Assembly (NCBI RefSeq): GCF_037325665.1
Contig: NC_090246.1
Span: 35,534,732 to 35,598,731, forward strand
Origin: Littorina saxatilis
Lineage: Eukaryota > Mollusca > Gastropoda > Littorinimorpha > Littorinidae
Reading direction: 5' to 3'
Length of the DNA: 64,000 nucleotides
The stretch's first letter is position 1. Each line of letters starts with the position of its first letter. The translations under genes and the position numbers were made by a program. The notes beneath the pieces are model-generated. The model was not told the origin of the DNA. It worked only from the letters and a program-made list of their open reading frames with translations, and did no database searches. Shown one piece after another: positions 42,991 to 54,400 of this stretch.

Positions 42991-43063
42991 ACATCATTTT
43001 TGCAGATACAGTGATCTTGCTAAGCTATGCTTAAAATAAAATAAAAGCTATGCCATTGCTATA

Positions 43064-43494
43064 CAGTGGAACCCGTACCCCCCTTTTAACTCATTGTCTC
43101 CCAGGTTACGGATATATCCGTACCCACTCATGGCTCTATCTGACCAGGTACGGATATATCCGCTCAAACAGTTAGCTTCAGTCGCTTCCTGTAACGTCGA
43201 TCTAACGCCTGCATTCCAGCGTGTTGATACACAGTTTCTACACAGTTATTACAAATCTGAGTGACCTGCTGCAGCACAGCTGCTCTCAGCTAAAAAAAAA
43301 CCTTGGTCAATGTAGGTGGGGTAGAAATAGTTAAGACCTCAAAAACTTGAGAAAATCGGGTCTTAAAAAGGAAGGAGTCTTAAATTGGGGGTAAATTTAC
43401 AGAGGCTATGAACAGAAAATCTGAGAAACTAGGGTCTTGATAGGGAGGGAGTCTTAAATTGTTTTTAGTTTTTTTTTAAAGGGGGGTTCCACTG
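43064..43494. mobile_element. TIR element, CAGTGGAACC family, with a nested insertion
   Basis: It starts TA|CAGTGGAACCCGTACC and ends AAAGGGGGGTTCCACTG. The interior (AATCGGGTCTTAAAAAGG) matches 13907-14056 but is split by the insertion at 43090-43330. Confidence 0.75.
43090..43330. mobile_element. 241-bp insertion flanked by TTAA (piggyBac-type MITE?)
   Basis: TTAA occurs directly at both edges (43086-43089 and 43331-43334), the target of piggyBac-type elements. Inside are two ACGGATATATCCG palindromes 48 bp apart. Terminal inverted repeats are weak. Confidence 0.55.
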
Positions 43495-43690
43495 AAGAGT
43501 CAATATCCTCCATGTGAGGTCAACTGTACATCAAATATACATCCAGGATGTAGTCTGAATTATTGACTAGTGCAACACCTTTTGGTATACATGTAATACA
43601 AATGATTTCTTGTTTTATAAAACACTTAACAGAGAAATTAGCAATGTGTATAAATCAGATTTACCAATTAAAAACATATATATATATATA
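43495..43690. other. Short spacer, no gene recognised
   Basis: AT-rich DNA ending in a TATATATA run. Nothing else is seen. Confidence 0.4.
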
Positions 43691-44508
43691 AAACAAGAAG
43701 GGCAAAGCCCATACGACTCACATGCTTGACCTTTACATGACCTTGACCTTCAGGGTCAAGGTCAAATAACTAAACCTAGCAATGACATCATACACTAAGA
43801 ACTGCTTTACACATTTTTCCTACCAAAATACATGTGACCTTGACCCAAGGTCATGCAACACAAAGCTGTTAATTCAAGACATAGGAAGTACAATGGTGCT
43901 TATTGGCTCTTTCTACCATGAGATATGGTCACTTTTAGTGGTTCACTACCTTATTTTGGTCACATTTCATAAGGGTCAAAGTGACCTTGACCTTGATCAT
44001 ATGTGACCAAATGTGTCTCATGATGAAAGCATAACATGTGCCCCACATAATTTTTAAGTTTGAAACAGTTATCTTCCATAGTTCAGGGTCAAGGTCACTT
44101 CAAAATATGTATACAGTCCAACTTTGAAGAGCTCCTGTGACCTTGACCTTGAAGCAAGGTAAACCAAACTGGTATCAAAAGATGGGGCTTACTTTGCCCT
44201 ATATATCATATATAGGTGAGGTATTCAATCTCAAAAACTTCAGAGAAAATGGGAAAAATGTGAAAAATAGCTGTTTTTTAGACAACATTTATGGCCCCTG
44301 CGACCTTGACCTTGAAGCAAGGTCAAGATGCTATGTATGTTTTTTGGGGCCTTGTCATCATACACCATCTTGCCAAATTTGGTACTGATAGACTGAATAG
44401 TGTCCAAGAAATATCCAACGTTAAAGTTTTCCGGACGGACGGACGTCCGGACGGACGGACGACTCGGGTGAGTACATAGACTCACTTTTGCTTCGCATGT
44501 GAGTCAAA
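43691..44508 (+). repeat. Interspersed repeat R2 rich in GACCTTGACCTTGA
   Basis: It begins AACAAGAAGGGCAAAGCCCA with GACTCACATGC, and ends ACTCACTTTTGCTTCGCATGTGAGTC after a GGACGGACGGAC tract; the ACTCACATGC/GCATGTGAGT ends are inverted. Several TGACCTTGA and TCAAGGTCA motifs lie inside. It resembles R1 (1-566) in composition and in its 3' end. Confidence 0.65.
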
Positions 44509-44603
44509 AAAAGCACAACACAATTCAGTTTCAACTTCATTAAACATGATGAACAAGACACATTTAAGAAAAACACTGAAAAGTCAAGGTGGCAAACAAA
44601 CTA

Positions 44604-45202
44604 CCGTACTTTCCGGGTCATAAGGCGCGACTTTTTTCCTCGAGTTCGACCCCTGCGTCTTGTATAACAAAGCGCCTAATCCGTGTATGAAATACGAAAA
44701 AAATCAAAGAGACCGCTTGAGTACCAGTCAAACAACTTGTGATAATGCATGTTTCAGCTACTAGGTACTGCCCTGCCTTTGATCTGGCCGCACACACAGA
44801 TTTCCACTCTGTTAAACTCGGTGCAGGAAGTGTTTCCTCTCTCAGATATGACAGGGGAACCACCTCTCATGGCAAAAACTGGGTCATTGACCCCTGGGAA
44901 GAAGGTCGTGTCTTTTAACAAGGCCACCCAGCTATCACAATGCCTTTGATCTGGCGGCACACACAGAGCACACATATTTTCACTCAGTTAAAGTCGGTCA
45001 CTGACCGGTCACTGACCCCGATGCAGGAAGTGTTTCCTCTCTCAGATATGACAGGGGAACCACCTCTCATGGCAAAAACTGGGTCATTTTGGTGCGCCCT
45101 ATCGGCCCCCTGCGTCCAATGGGTGACTGGATTACAATTTTTTTTTTAAAAGAAGGGGGTGCGTCTTAGATAACGAAGCGCCTTGTCACCCGGAAAGTAC
45201 GG
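44604..45202. mobile_element. 599-bp TIR element, CCGTACTTTCCGGGT family
   Basis: TA|CCGTACTTTCCGGGTCATAAGG at the left; CCTTGTCACCCGGAAAGTACGG|TA at the right. Inside, a segment with TTTGATCTGGC...GGCAAAAACTGGGTCATT is duplicated in tandem (about 44776-44888 and 44944-45087). Probably a non-autonomous Tc1/mariner-like element. Confidence 0.85.
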
Positions 45203-46530
45203 TAAAACCAATTTTAAATAATAATCCTGCTCACAACAAAATAAACCTTATATTTGTCTTCTTCTTTCACACAAGGAACAGAAGTTGTTGCAGACAGGCA
45301 AGGCACAACCTCATATAAGATTTCATTATATCAAAAACTACAGTGCCATAAAAAAAATCATTTAGCAAATAAGAAAAATCTTGAACACTGACTATACCTG
45401 CAAATAAATTCAGCTTGCAAATAAAGTCAGTTCAACATACCAAAATAAACTCAACGTTGCATGCAATACTCCACTTCATTTGAAGTAAACAAGGGTAAAT
45501 ATGAACATAACAAAATCAGCAATAGTTGTCTAGAATTTGAATTCACTGGCTCTTTAAGAAAGTGTGGAATTTAAACACAAGACAATAATAAACAACACTC
45601 ATGTGCTCCTCAGTATTTAACCCCCACCTCCCCCCGTTACCAAACTTAACCGAACAACCAACCGACAAAGCAAACAATCAAAGAAACTAAAAAAATGTCA
45701 CAAATGTAATCACTAAATGAGTCGGCAAAGATCACAGCAAAGGTGTCTATCTTGAACAAGTGATTTGTACACATATGTATTGTACAAGTATAAACATCAG
45801 GCATGGGAATTAAAAAAAGTAAAAAGGCTGAACATTTGTAAGTAATGCTAGGGGGGGTTCGGGGGCATGCCCCCCCCCCCCACCCCCCCCCGGAATTTTT
45901 GTTCTCCAAAGAAACCAAACGGTGCAATTTGGTGTCATCTAAGCTCCAAGTTTGCCATTAAATTCCGTTTTTAGGACCATTTTTGCCTCCCCCATTTATT
46001 ATCTAATAAGACTAAAAAACAACCTGAGAATTATTGCAAGATTTTATATTTTGATGTCTGCTTGAAGAGGAAAGTTAGCTCTTAAACATATCAATGATCT
46101 AGGAAAATCTAGTGCTTATTTTATGAGATAAAATTAAATAAAGCATTATTCATCCCACATTTTTATTCATTCTGACACCATCCGACGGCCATAGCAGAAA
46201 GCACCGCGAGGTGTCTGTCAACGCCTTATCAGTGGCATCCGGGTCAGACTGCTTGCGCTGGAATGCCGGTCACAGTTGAGCCTGTGGTAATTGATACTAG
46301 AACCTGTTATGCTTTTCTTTGTTTAATCGCTTGATTTGCACGTCTTTTTGAGGGATAACAGAAACTACCACTCAGTGGATGTCGAAGTTCCAAAGTCATA
46401 AACACTTGTGAAATTTTTGTTCATCTTTTGAGGAATAGATTAGACAGGTTTACTTGTATTTAAAAGCCATCTTCCATCTCCCGAAGTATGGTTCCCCGTA
46501 ATAGTTTGTGTTGGATTTAATCAGAGATGT
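45203..46530. other. Spacer, mostly unassigned
   Basis: AT-rich, without a supported gene. At 45848-45955 a diverged relative of M343 is visible (GCTAGGGGGGGTTCGGGGGC, then CGGTGCAATTTGGTGTCATCT against the M343 form), but without clear ends. Confidence 0.45.
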
Positions 46531-46546
46531 GTGTGTGCGTGCGTGC

Positions 46547-46595
<49 letters not shown>

Positions 46596-46614
46596 GTTTT
46601 ACACAGAGAGAGAG

Positions 46615-46677
<63 letters not shown>

Positions 46678-46700
46678 CACACACACACACACACACACAG
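46531..46700. repeat. Compound (GT)n / (GA)n / (CA)n microsatellite
   Basis: GT tract, short ACACAG bridge, GA tract, then CA tract. Frames open on both strands are artefacts. Confidence 0.95.
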
Positions 46701-47279
46701 TGAGTGATTTCCAAACACAATAAGGATTTATAGACCTACCTAACTCTTACACCGTCGAATTTGAAATGCATGCCTCATCAAAAAGAGAATTCAATTTAAA
46801 GGAGAAAGAAGAGCATTTAGAAGCTTGGACACCGTCTTTTCTTAATTTTTCACTGTCTATGGACTTTATGGTGATGTAGCATCAACATATATTTACAGAA
46901 TGATATGGTGTAATACTCACCTGATTCATCCCAATTGAAACTTGTAAAACTAAAATATATATATTGAAAAGAATTGAAGAATATTACCGGATGACACAGG
47001 TTGTATTTGCACGAAACTTATTAGCAACACATGTACATGAGTGCTGCCAGGGAGGCACAGAATGAGAAAGTCACCAAAATCACGGACTGCTTCTTGGAGG
47101 GGATATATATCTTTTTGGTGAGTCCCCAGACCTAAAGTGTGTTAAACACACAACAAACACATATAGCCACACCCTTGGTTCCTGACTCCTGTTCCATCAC
47201 TCACAAGGCCTGTGAGATAGGTATCGTCATTCTGGCGAAAATGTATGACCAGATAATGTCTTATTCAAACGTTCAGACC
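46701..47279. other. Spacer, no gene recognised
   Basis: AT-rich DNA before the FEN/XPG-like relic. Nothing supported. Confidence 0.4.
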
Positions 47280-48600
47280 AAGCTATTGCTGTTGCCACAG
47301 AACCCAACAACTCTGTAAAGATTGATTGAGATGGTGTTACTGAGGACCCACAGTTGCATTATTGACGCCTTGTTCTAGGGATGGGGGAGGGAGTCAGTTG
47401 AAATTAGACGCTAAAGACCAAAGACCAGCAAACAAGTCCCATCTTGCAGAAGAAATATGAAAAACTACCAAAGCTGACATGCCGTAGAGACAGTCATGTG
47501 GTGTTGAAGTCTAAATACAGTCTGGACGGAGAGACTCTTCTGCAGCGGATACCTTGGCCTCGATGTGCAACATTTGCTGCAATCTTACGATATTCCTTCT
47601 AGTTTGTTTAACACAGGTTCCAGCACGTAACCGTGGTTTTCGATGGATACAAGCCCGGACCATCTACCAGGGACGTCACCCATAACCGTCGAGTTAAGGA
47701 AAGGTGTTCGCCTTTCAAGTTGGAAATGACGATGTAGGTGAAAAAAGGATGTGCTTCTTGCCAACAACGAGAACAGGCAGCGATTCCTTTATCTACTGTC
47801 TGTTGCCCTTACGGTAAACTTGTGTAGGACGGTGCGTGCTGACGGAGATCCGCACTGCATGATAGCTGCTCAGGCTCTGGAGAGTTCAAAGACACATGTC
47901 ACTGTTGTTGTAGGAGAAGGCACAGACTAACTGGATGTCCCCTGGCACCTAGGACAACCATCATGAAATCTTTCTTGAACCAAGCCACATAATAAGTGCC
48001 AAGGCATTCAAATGTGATGAATGTCAGGCAGACCAGGAGATTTCTTGGCAGAGCACGCCAAGTATTATCAGCCATCCATGCGATCAGTGGCTGCGACACA
48101 GCGCCAAGGCCGTTTGGAACGGACAAGCGACCTTCAGATACCACAAGAACTGAGGAATCTGGCTACCCCGTTCCTACCAGAGCGCAGACCAAGCAACATC
48201 ACTAAAGCCGGAGAGAAGATACTTGCTGCGTTATATGATCAGACAGTTGCTCACTTGAGGTACAAGATGTTCTGCACGAAAGTTGCAAGGGGGAGTTCCT
48301 GTTTATCATTGCACTGTCGTCCTCCACTCCCGGTTGCAGTCAATTACCACAGTCGTCGTGTATATCTCCAAGTGCAAGACTGGACATGAACCTCACGATT
48401 GTGACTAAAAGACAGCTAGAAGACCCTGTCCTGCTGATCTTTCCTCACCCAGCCCCTTCCAAGCTGCTGTCAGTCACGGCGAATCTCAAAAGTGACCCAA
48501 AGCGCTATAGTTGTAAAAAGCATGGTTTGGATTGCTCTTTTGTTTGTGGTGAATGCCATGGGCTTGAACTTTCTAACGCCTATGACATGTGTACAGACGA
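47280..48600 (+). pseudogene. Decayed FEN/XPG-like (PIN-domain) gene with a cysteine-rich tail
   Basis: Peptides in several plus-strand frames line up in the order of a protein family I know as common, uncharacterised invertebrate proteins: GETLLQRIPWPR; then VTVVFDGYKPGPSTRDVTHNRR (about 47625), the nuclease-like core; FLANNEN-type and RADGDPHCMIAAQALESSKTHV-VVVGEGTD pieces (about 47750-47930); AIHAISGCDTA (about 48078), equivalent to the GCD turn of FEN1/XPG; ITKAGEKILAALYDQTV and RYKMFCTKVARGSS; YHSRRVYLQVQDW; and a tail APSKLL...KKHGLDCSFVCGECHG with clustered cysteines. Several frameshifts and in-frame stops break it, for example after LEMTM and GEGTD. No introns are visible between the pieces, so it may be a retrocopy or come from an intronless family. 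Function of the living family is unknown. Confidence 0.68.
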
Positions 48601-49129
48601 GAATGACATAAACGATTTAAAGGGATACAAGGGCCAGGATGTGCTTTATGTTTTGTTAGGCTATAAGAAATGTGGCAAAATATTTTGAATATCTTGAGCA
48701 GAAAAAAATCAAGTTCAGAATTATACACACAGCAATCATAATATGTGTGCATTGCATTATTGTTCACAACAGAAACATCAAACAGTGGTCTTATAGAAAA
48801 TTGCAAGTCTCCAGGTGTACTTGTGTTTTGTGGAGACACGGACAACTTTCATAGATCGTTTCTAACCAACTCCGCTAACTGTTTCACCAACACATTATGT
48901 ATGACCCGGCCATTCTGCCTGTCCCTTCAATTCTAATTTAAAAAGAAACTAGAAACTGTACTAATCAAAACATCCTATAAACAACTTACATCAGGAAAAA
49001 AAGAACTATGTCTATTCGTATTTGCCTTTGCACACAGTCACGTCGTATTGTGGAAGCTGTGATTTCGATACATCCTTCACACTTACGACTAAACTGTGTA
49101 CACAGAGTTGTTTACTTTAACTTGGCAGA
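48601..49129. other. Spacer, no gene recognised
   Basis: AT-rich, with no exon or element I can support. Confidence 0.4.
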
Positions 49130-49640
49130 CAAAATATCATTACTACTATCATTTCAACGCGTTCTTGGATACGAACCCGAAAACACTCATAAAAACATGG
49201 ATTTTGCGGCCCGCAAAGAGCACACAAGGTTAGATGTTTGGGAGGAGACGCCAGTTTGACCTTGACCTGACCTTCTTTTGAAATGATTACTTATATTTAC
49301 CTATATCATTATTACTATCATGTGAAAGCATTCTCGATGATAAACCCGAAAACATCCTTCAAAAACATGGATTTCGTGGCCTTTCAAAAATCACAAAAGG
49401 TTGGATATGTTCGTGACAAAAGGTAAGCTGGACATGACCTACTTTTGAAACGCTACCTTGCATTTTCTTATATCATTATTACCTATTATTCTATCAAAGC
49501 ATTCTACAAAATAAATCCGAAAACATACTCGAAAAACATGGATTACTTTGCCTACAAAGAGCGAATAAGGCTGGATGTTCGGGAGAAAAGGTAAGCTTGA
49601 CCTTGACCTGACCTAGTTTTGAAACGGAGACTTATACGTT
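49130..49640. repeat. Three diverged tandem units of ~170 bp
   Basis: A segment with CCGAAAACA...AAAACATGGATT recurs near 49192, 49361 and 49532, each followed by an AAGGTTGGAT/AAGGTTAGAT and CTTGACCTGACC-type stretch. Old, diverged tandem array. Confidence 0.65.
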
Positions 49641-50666
49641 CCTAGATCTTTTTTATATTATAGCGGTAACATAGAGCTATCAAAACAACTTTACAAAGCA
49701 AATCTTGCAATTATTCTCTGGTTCCTATGGTTATAGTCGTAGGATAGCTGCTCTATTATTTTTCGGCGGACACTTTTGCTTTTTCGGCAGAACAAAAACA
49801 AAATTCGGCGGAAATTTGCCTTTCGGCGGACAGTTCCCATGCCTGATAAATACATTCCATCAATATGTTTTTGGCATGTGTTCACACATCTTTGTGATTG
49901 TAGCAAACAGTATTTTGAAACACAAAAAGCAAGCAACCCCGATTTGAAGAACTGTTGCCTTTCATTACTTGAGCAAGTACAATGTTGAAGAGATTGCAAC
50001 AAAGAGTATTGTTATCTGAATCAACAAGCATTTACCTATGTGAAGGTATCGTACTTATTGAGCCACTAGTAAATAACCACAGAAAAATAAAATGTCTATC
50101 ACAAAATATGCCAATATTATCTGCTGTTGACGCTTGCATAATCTCAACAAAACTTTCTCACAGAATATGCATGTATTCGTTGCTTTTGACCCAATGTATA
50201 ATCCTAACACTTCAAAACACACACACAGAGTACCAAAAAACCACTAATGTGGTTTCAAAGCAAATTACTCAATCTCAAATCATAATGGCCTACAAAAAAA
50301 AAATTGCACTCAAAATATACATTCCTGTCGTAGCCATTAAATAATCAGTCATTTTGAAGATTGACACATGTAGATCTACCTATCTGCTAAGTGATATGAT
50401 ACAATATAGACTGGAATGCATGTAAATGACTAATCAGCTGCTTTATAACCCAGCCACATAGTGTGTGACCTAATTTCATCATGAAAGATATATCGATGTC
50501 GTCGTGAAATTTTGGCGTAACTGGATTCTTGACGATTTTGATGTTTTTGTGCTTTAGACTAAGTAATTCATTCTCCAGGAGAAATATTCTCTAAAGATAC
50601 GATTTACAATACATGATTGAACATTCTTTTATCTTTCTATCCATACCAGGAATGAATATTTCATTT
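49641..50666. other. Spacer, no gene recognised
   Basis: TTCGGCGGA occurs four times at 49760-49835 (TTTTTCGGCGGACA, TTCGGCGGAAATTTG, TTTCGGCGGACAG), apparently part of an unnamed repeat. The rest is AT-rich without support for a gene. Confidence 0.4.
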
Positions 50667-50968
50667 CATTTTTCATTACTTTATTGTCCCATCGCTGGGA
50701 AATTCGGGTCGCTTCCTCCCAGTGGAAAGCTAGCAGCAACGGAGTCGCGCTACCCAGGTGTCTGCGCGTTTAGGTGTATTCAGCCACCTGCACTTATGGC
50801 AGAATGACCAAGGTCTTTTACGTGCCATTGTGATGACACGGGGGTGGGACATGGCTTCCGTCTCTGGGTCTGCACATAAAGTTGACCCGTGTCCGTCCCG
50901 GCCCGAATTCGAACCTGCGACCTTCCGATCAAAAGTCCAGTGCTCTACCAACTGAGCTACCGGGCCCC
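50667..50968 (-). repeat. SINE family C (tRNA-Lys-like head)
   Basis: On the minus strand it starts with GCCCGGTAGCTCAGTTGG and GGTCGCAGGTTCGAATTC, clear A and B boxes of a tRNA with a CTTTTGA anticodon loop (UUU). A body of about 180 bp and a tail with GGGACAATAAAGTAATG then follow. It lies about 520 bp past the TMEM94 stop codon, in the same orientation. Confidence 0.88.
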
Positions 50969-51484
50969 CGATAATATAAACACTATTTCATAATAAAAAT
51001 AATCAGTTTTGTCCTTCTCCCGAAAAGCTGTTTAACGCGAGTTACGTCAAAATTCCAGGACGACGATGTCATTGAAAATCATGCAAACATGATTGTCTCA
51101 GCCAGAAACCGCTTTTCGTGCATGCTACAACAGCAGATTACATTGCTTTGAGCCGGCTCAATCTTTACTACCACAGTAGCCTTTTCATGCAGTGTAAAAA
51201 TCATAAGCAGTAATTCATGGTCGTGAGAAACCAAGATCTCGGCTCAAGATCATTAGCGCTCTGCCTCACTTGGTTATGATTCCATGACAAACCAAGCTAA
51301 ATTTAACACAACCATGCGGCTGCCAGTTATTACTGTGTGAAAGCACAGTCAACAAAAGTCCGTTCACAGAAAAAAAGTGATCAGAGTAGCAAAACTACAC
51401 AAGCTATCGGTGAACTGCCCTGAAGCTAGCTTGCAAACAAGAAGCTGTTGAAGTTGTTCGACGTTGTCTTTTATGGTTCATCCA

Positions 51485-54400
51485 TCAAAATGGAGAGTTC
51501 ATTCCAAGCTTGGTACCAAAGTCTAGTCTTGCTCGTCTTTGATGCTGGCGGAAAAACCTGCACAAGAAGTTGAAAGCAAATGTCAGAACCTACGACACAG
51601 ACACATCCCAAAATCAAATTCACAAGAGTAATGTTCCCACGTTAAAATTGAGAAAAAAAAATCAGAACATCAGAAAAGCTAAAACGCAACACGTTTTGCA
51701 TGTTTTGATTTTGAGGGTGTCTGTGTTGTAGGTTCCAATGTATAGACACTACCTTATGTAACATAAATCTGTTTGCTTAGTGTTGTAGTGGAATGGACGG
51801 TCTTTACATGCATATAACTGGGTTTACAATAAACAGCCTCATCACAAAGATTTGCACTCAAACGCATCTGCCTATTTTTTTTATGACGTGTAGTATATAT
51901 TTCTCATACGATTTTGCTGTTTTGGTTTTATTTTTCAAGAAGTCTCAAAGATGAAAAATATTTGACTGATCAGTTTGAAAAAATATCGTCATGTTATTTC
52001 CTTTAAAAAGAACCTTCCAATGTTCTGGCAAGAAAAACAGAGAAAAACAAAAACTGAGCCAGACAAGGTTCTGGCACGAAAAACCGAGACAAAGAAAAAC
52101 TGAGCCTGACGAACGTCCAACACACTCACTTGATCTCCAAACACTTGACGAGTTCGTTGAGCACAATGATGAGCATGGGCCACACACACAGCAAGACCCA
52201 CACTGCCGGGTGAATGTCTGACACTGGCATGGGGGTTTGCACATAACCACTCCGCACCTGTATGTCCACCACCGTGAATATCACCTGGATCAGCAACCTG
52301 CACACAATAACAGAGATTTAGGATACAAATATCGTACTTGCGATGTGAAACTGTGAAGTGTGGCTAGTCTGGATCTGGATGCCCACTGGGTGTAGTTCGT
52401 GGCGATTTCGTCACAGGAGCCGACTTTGGCTATTACGTGACGGGTGGTGTGCGCATCGCCATTTAAATGAAAGAGACCTCTTCGTATGTATGGTCGTAGA
52501 TTTTTGTCCCCGTAAATTATGACTGTACAGCCTGGTATTTACAAAGATTAAAATCGTTTAAAAACTGGGCTTGGGTTTCGTCTGAAGGAGAAGTGTGATG
52601 TGGGTTGGTGGCGTTGAATGAGGATGGAGTCCTAAATGCATGAGACATCTTATGACTGGAGGACTGGGTGGCCGAGTGGTAACGCACTGGGTGGCCGAGT
52701 GGTAACGCACTTGCACTCGGAAGCGAGTTCGACCCTGGGTCAGGGCGTTAGCAATTTTCTCCCCCCTTTCCTAATCTAGGTGGTGGGTTCAAGTGCTAGT
52801 CTTTCGGATGAGACGAAAAACCGAGGTCCCTTCGTGTCCACTACATTGGGGTGTGCACGTTAAAGATCCCACGATTGAAAAAAGGGTCTTTCCTGGCAAA
52901 ATTGTATAGGCATAGATAAAAATGTCCACCAAAATACCCGTGTGACTTGGAATAATAGGCCGTGAAAAGTAGGATATGCGCCGAAATGGCTGCTATCTGC
53001 TGGCCGATGTGAATGCGTGATGTATTGTGTAAAAAAATTCCATCTCACACGGCATAAATAAATCCCTGCGCCTTGAATATGTGCGCGATATAAATTGCAT
53101 AAAATAAAAAATAAATTTTTTTTTAAAAAAAATAAAAAATCCCTGCGCTTAGAACTGTACCCACGGAATACGCGCGATATAAGCCTCATATTGATTGATT
53201 GATTGATGACAAGCCCAAAAAGCCAGTCAATGCTTTTGTCAACAAGAATTCTGGTTTAATCCAGGTGATACAAATTTATTTACACAAATTTCAAACTTTG
53301 AAAAAAAGCTACATAGCCCACAATGTTACTGGCAATTCTTCTACTGAAGTACAGATCGTCAGTAACAAACATGAGCTATAAACTCAACCTATAAAAGTGC
53401 AGGGGTGCTTATTCTTCAAAGCTACAGACTTCCATCTGACAGAGGATCATCGTATTTTCTTCCAGTGCATGAATCACTTACAGTATGGCTGCAGTGGTCG
53501 ACCATAGCTTGTTGGTGAAGGGAACTTGGTGCCATAAGTGGTCCAGCCAGTGCACCAAGCTCATAGAGATCACCACTGCAATAAATAAATATAAAATATG
53601 CATGGAAATGTGCTCTTGGGCTGATGGAGAACATTTCCTCCCCCCATGAAAGCAATAAGCCACATTTACGAGTCCGATTACAATTTTGCTGCTTGTGCGA
53701 GAAACCAAGCCACCAGTGTCTGCAGTGGCCAAATGTAGATACGAGAAGAACAAAATATGCTAATATTTGACGAATGTACAGGTTTTGCTAAACATAAAAG
53801 GTAAGGCCCCCCAAAAAAATAGGTCTGTTTACGGTAACATAGGGTCGGCTTTTTTTTTTTTCTCCCCTCTCTATGATGTTTCACAGTTCATTTCTTCTCA
53901 TCAATCCCTGTTTTTGCCCAACATAACTATAAACAGTACTTTGAGCTTACCTCCCTTCTGTCGTCTGCTGTTTGAGCGCAAACAGCTCTATTTTGGATGC
54001 GGTTTTTTTTTTTTTCAGACGATCCAAAAAAAAGATTAGGGTCGGGCCTAAAAACTAGGGTCGGTCGGGTTACCGTAAACAGACCTATTTTTTTTTTGGC
54101 CTAAGATCTGATACACAAAGGGAAGTAAGCGCTCTAAATGCATACGACCTGTGTACTAAAGTGCGAGTTTCTCTCCAGGCACCTGAGAGAATAATTACCA
54201 AGCATTGAATATAAACGGTGAGGCTTTTAGCATTTGCAAAAATGTAATCTTCCTACAGACTGGCAGACAGACAAGACATAGCTTCTTACCGAAGAATATC
54301 AGAGTGAAGAGATGGAAGATGTTCTGCGCCATGACAAGTCCTCCTGAAAACTTCTCCTCCCAATCAGTATAGGTAGCGTTCAATGTCTCTCTGCAGACAA

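Noticed and set aside
50895-50968. A functional tRNA gene for lysine
   Set aside because: The tRNA-like segment is the head of a SINE with a body and tail, its acceptor stem is imperfect, and it lacks an independent terminator.
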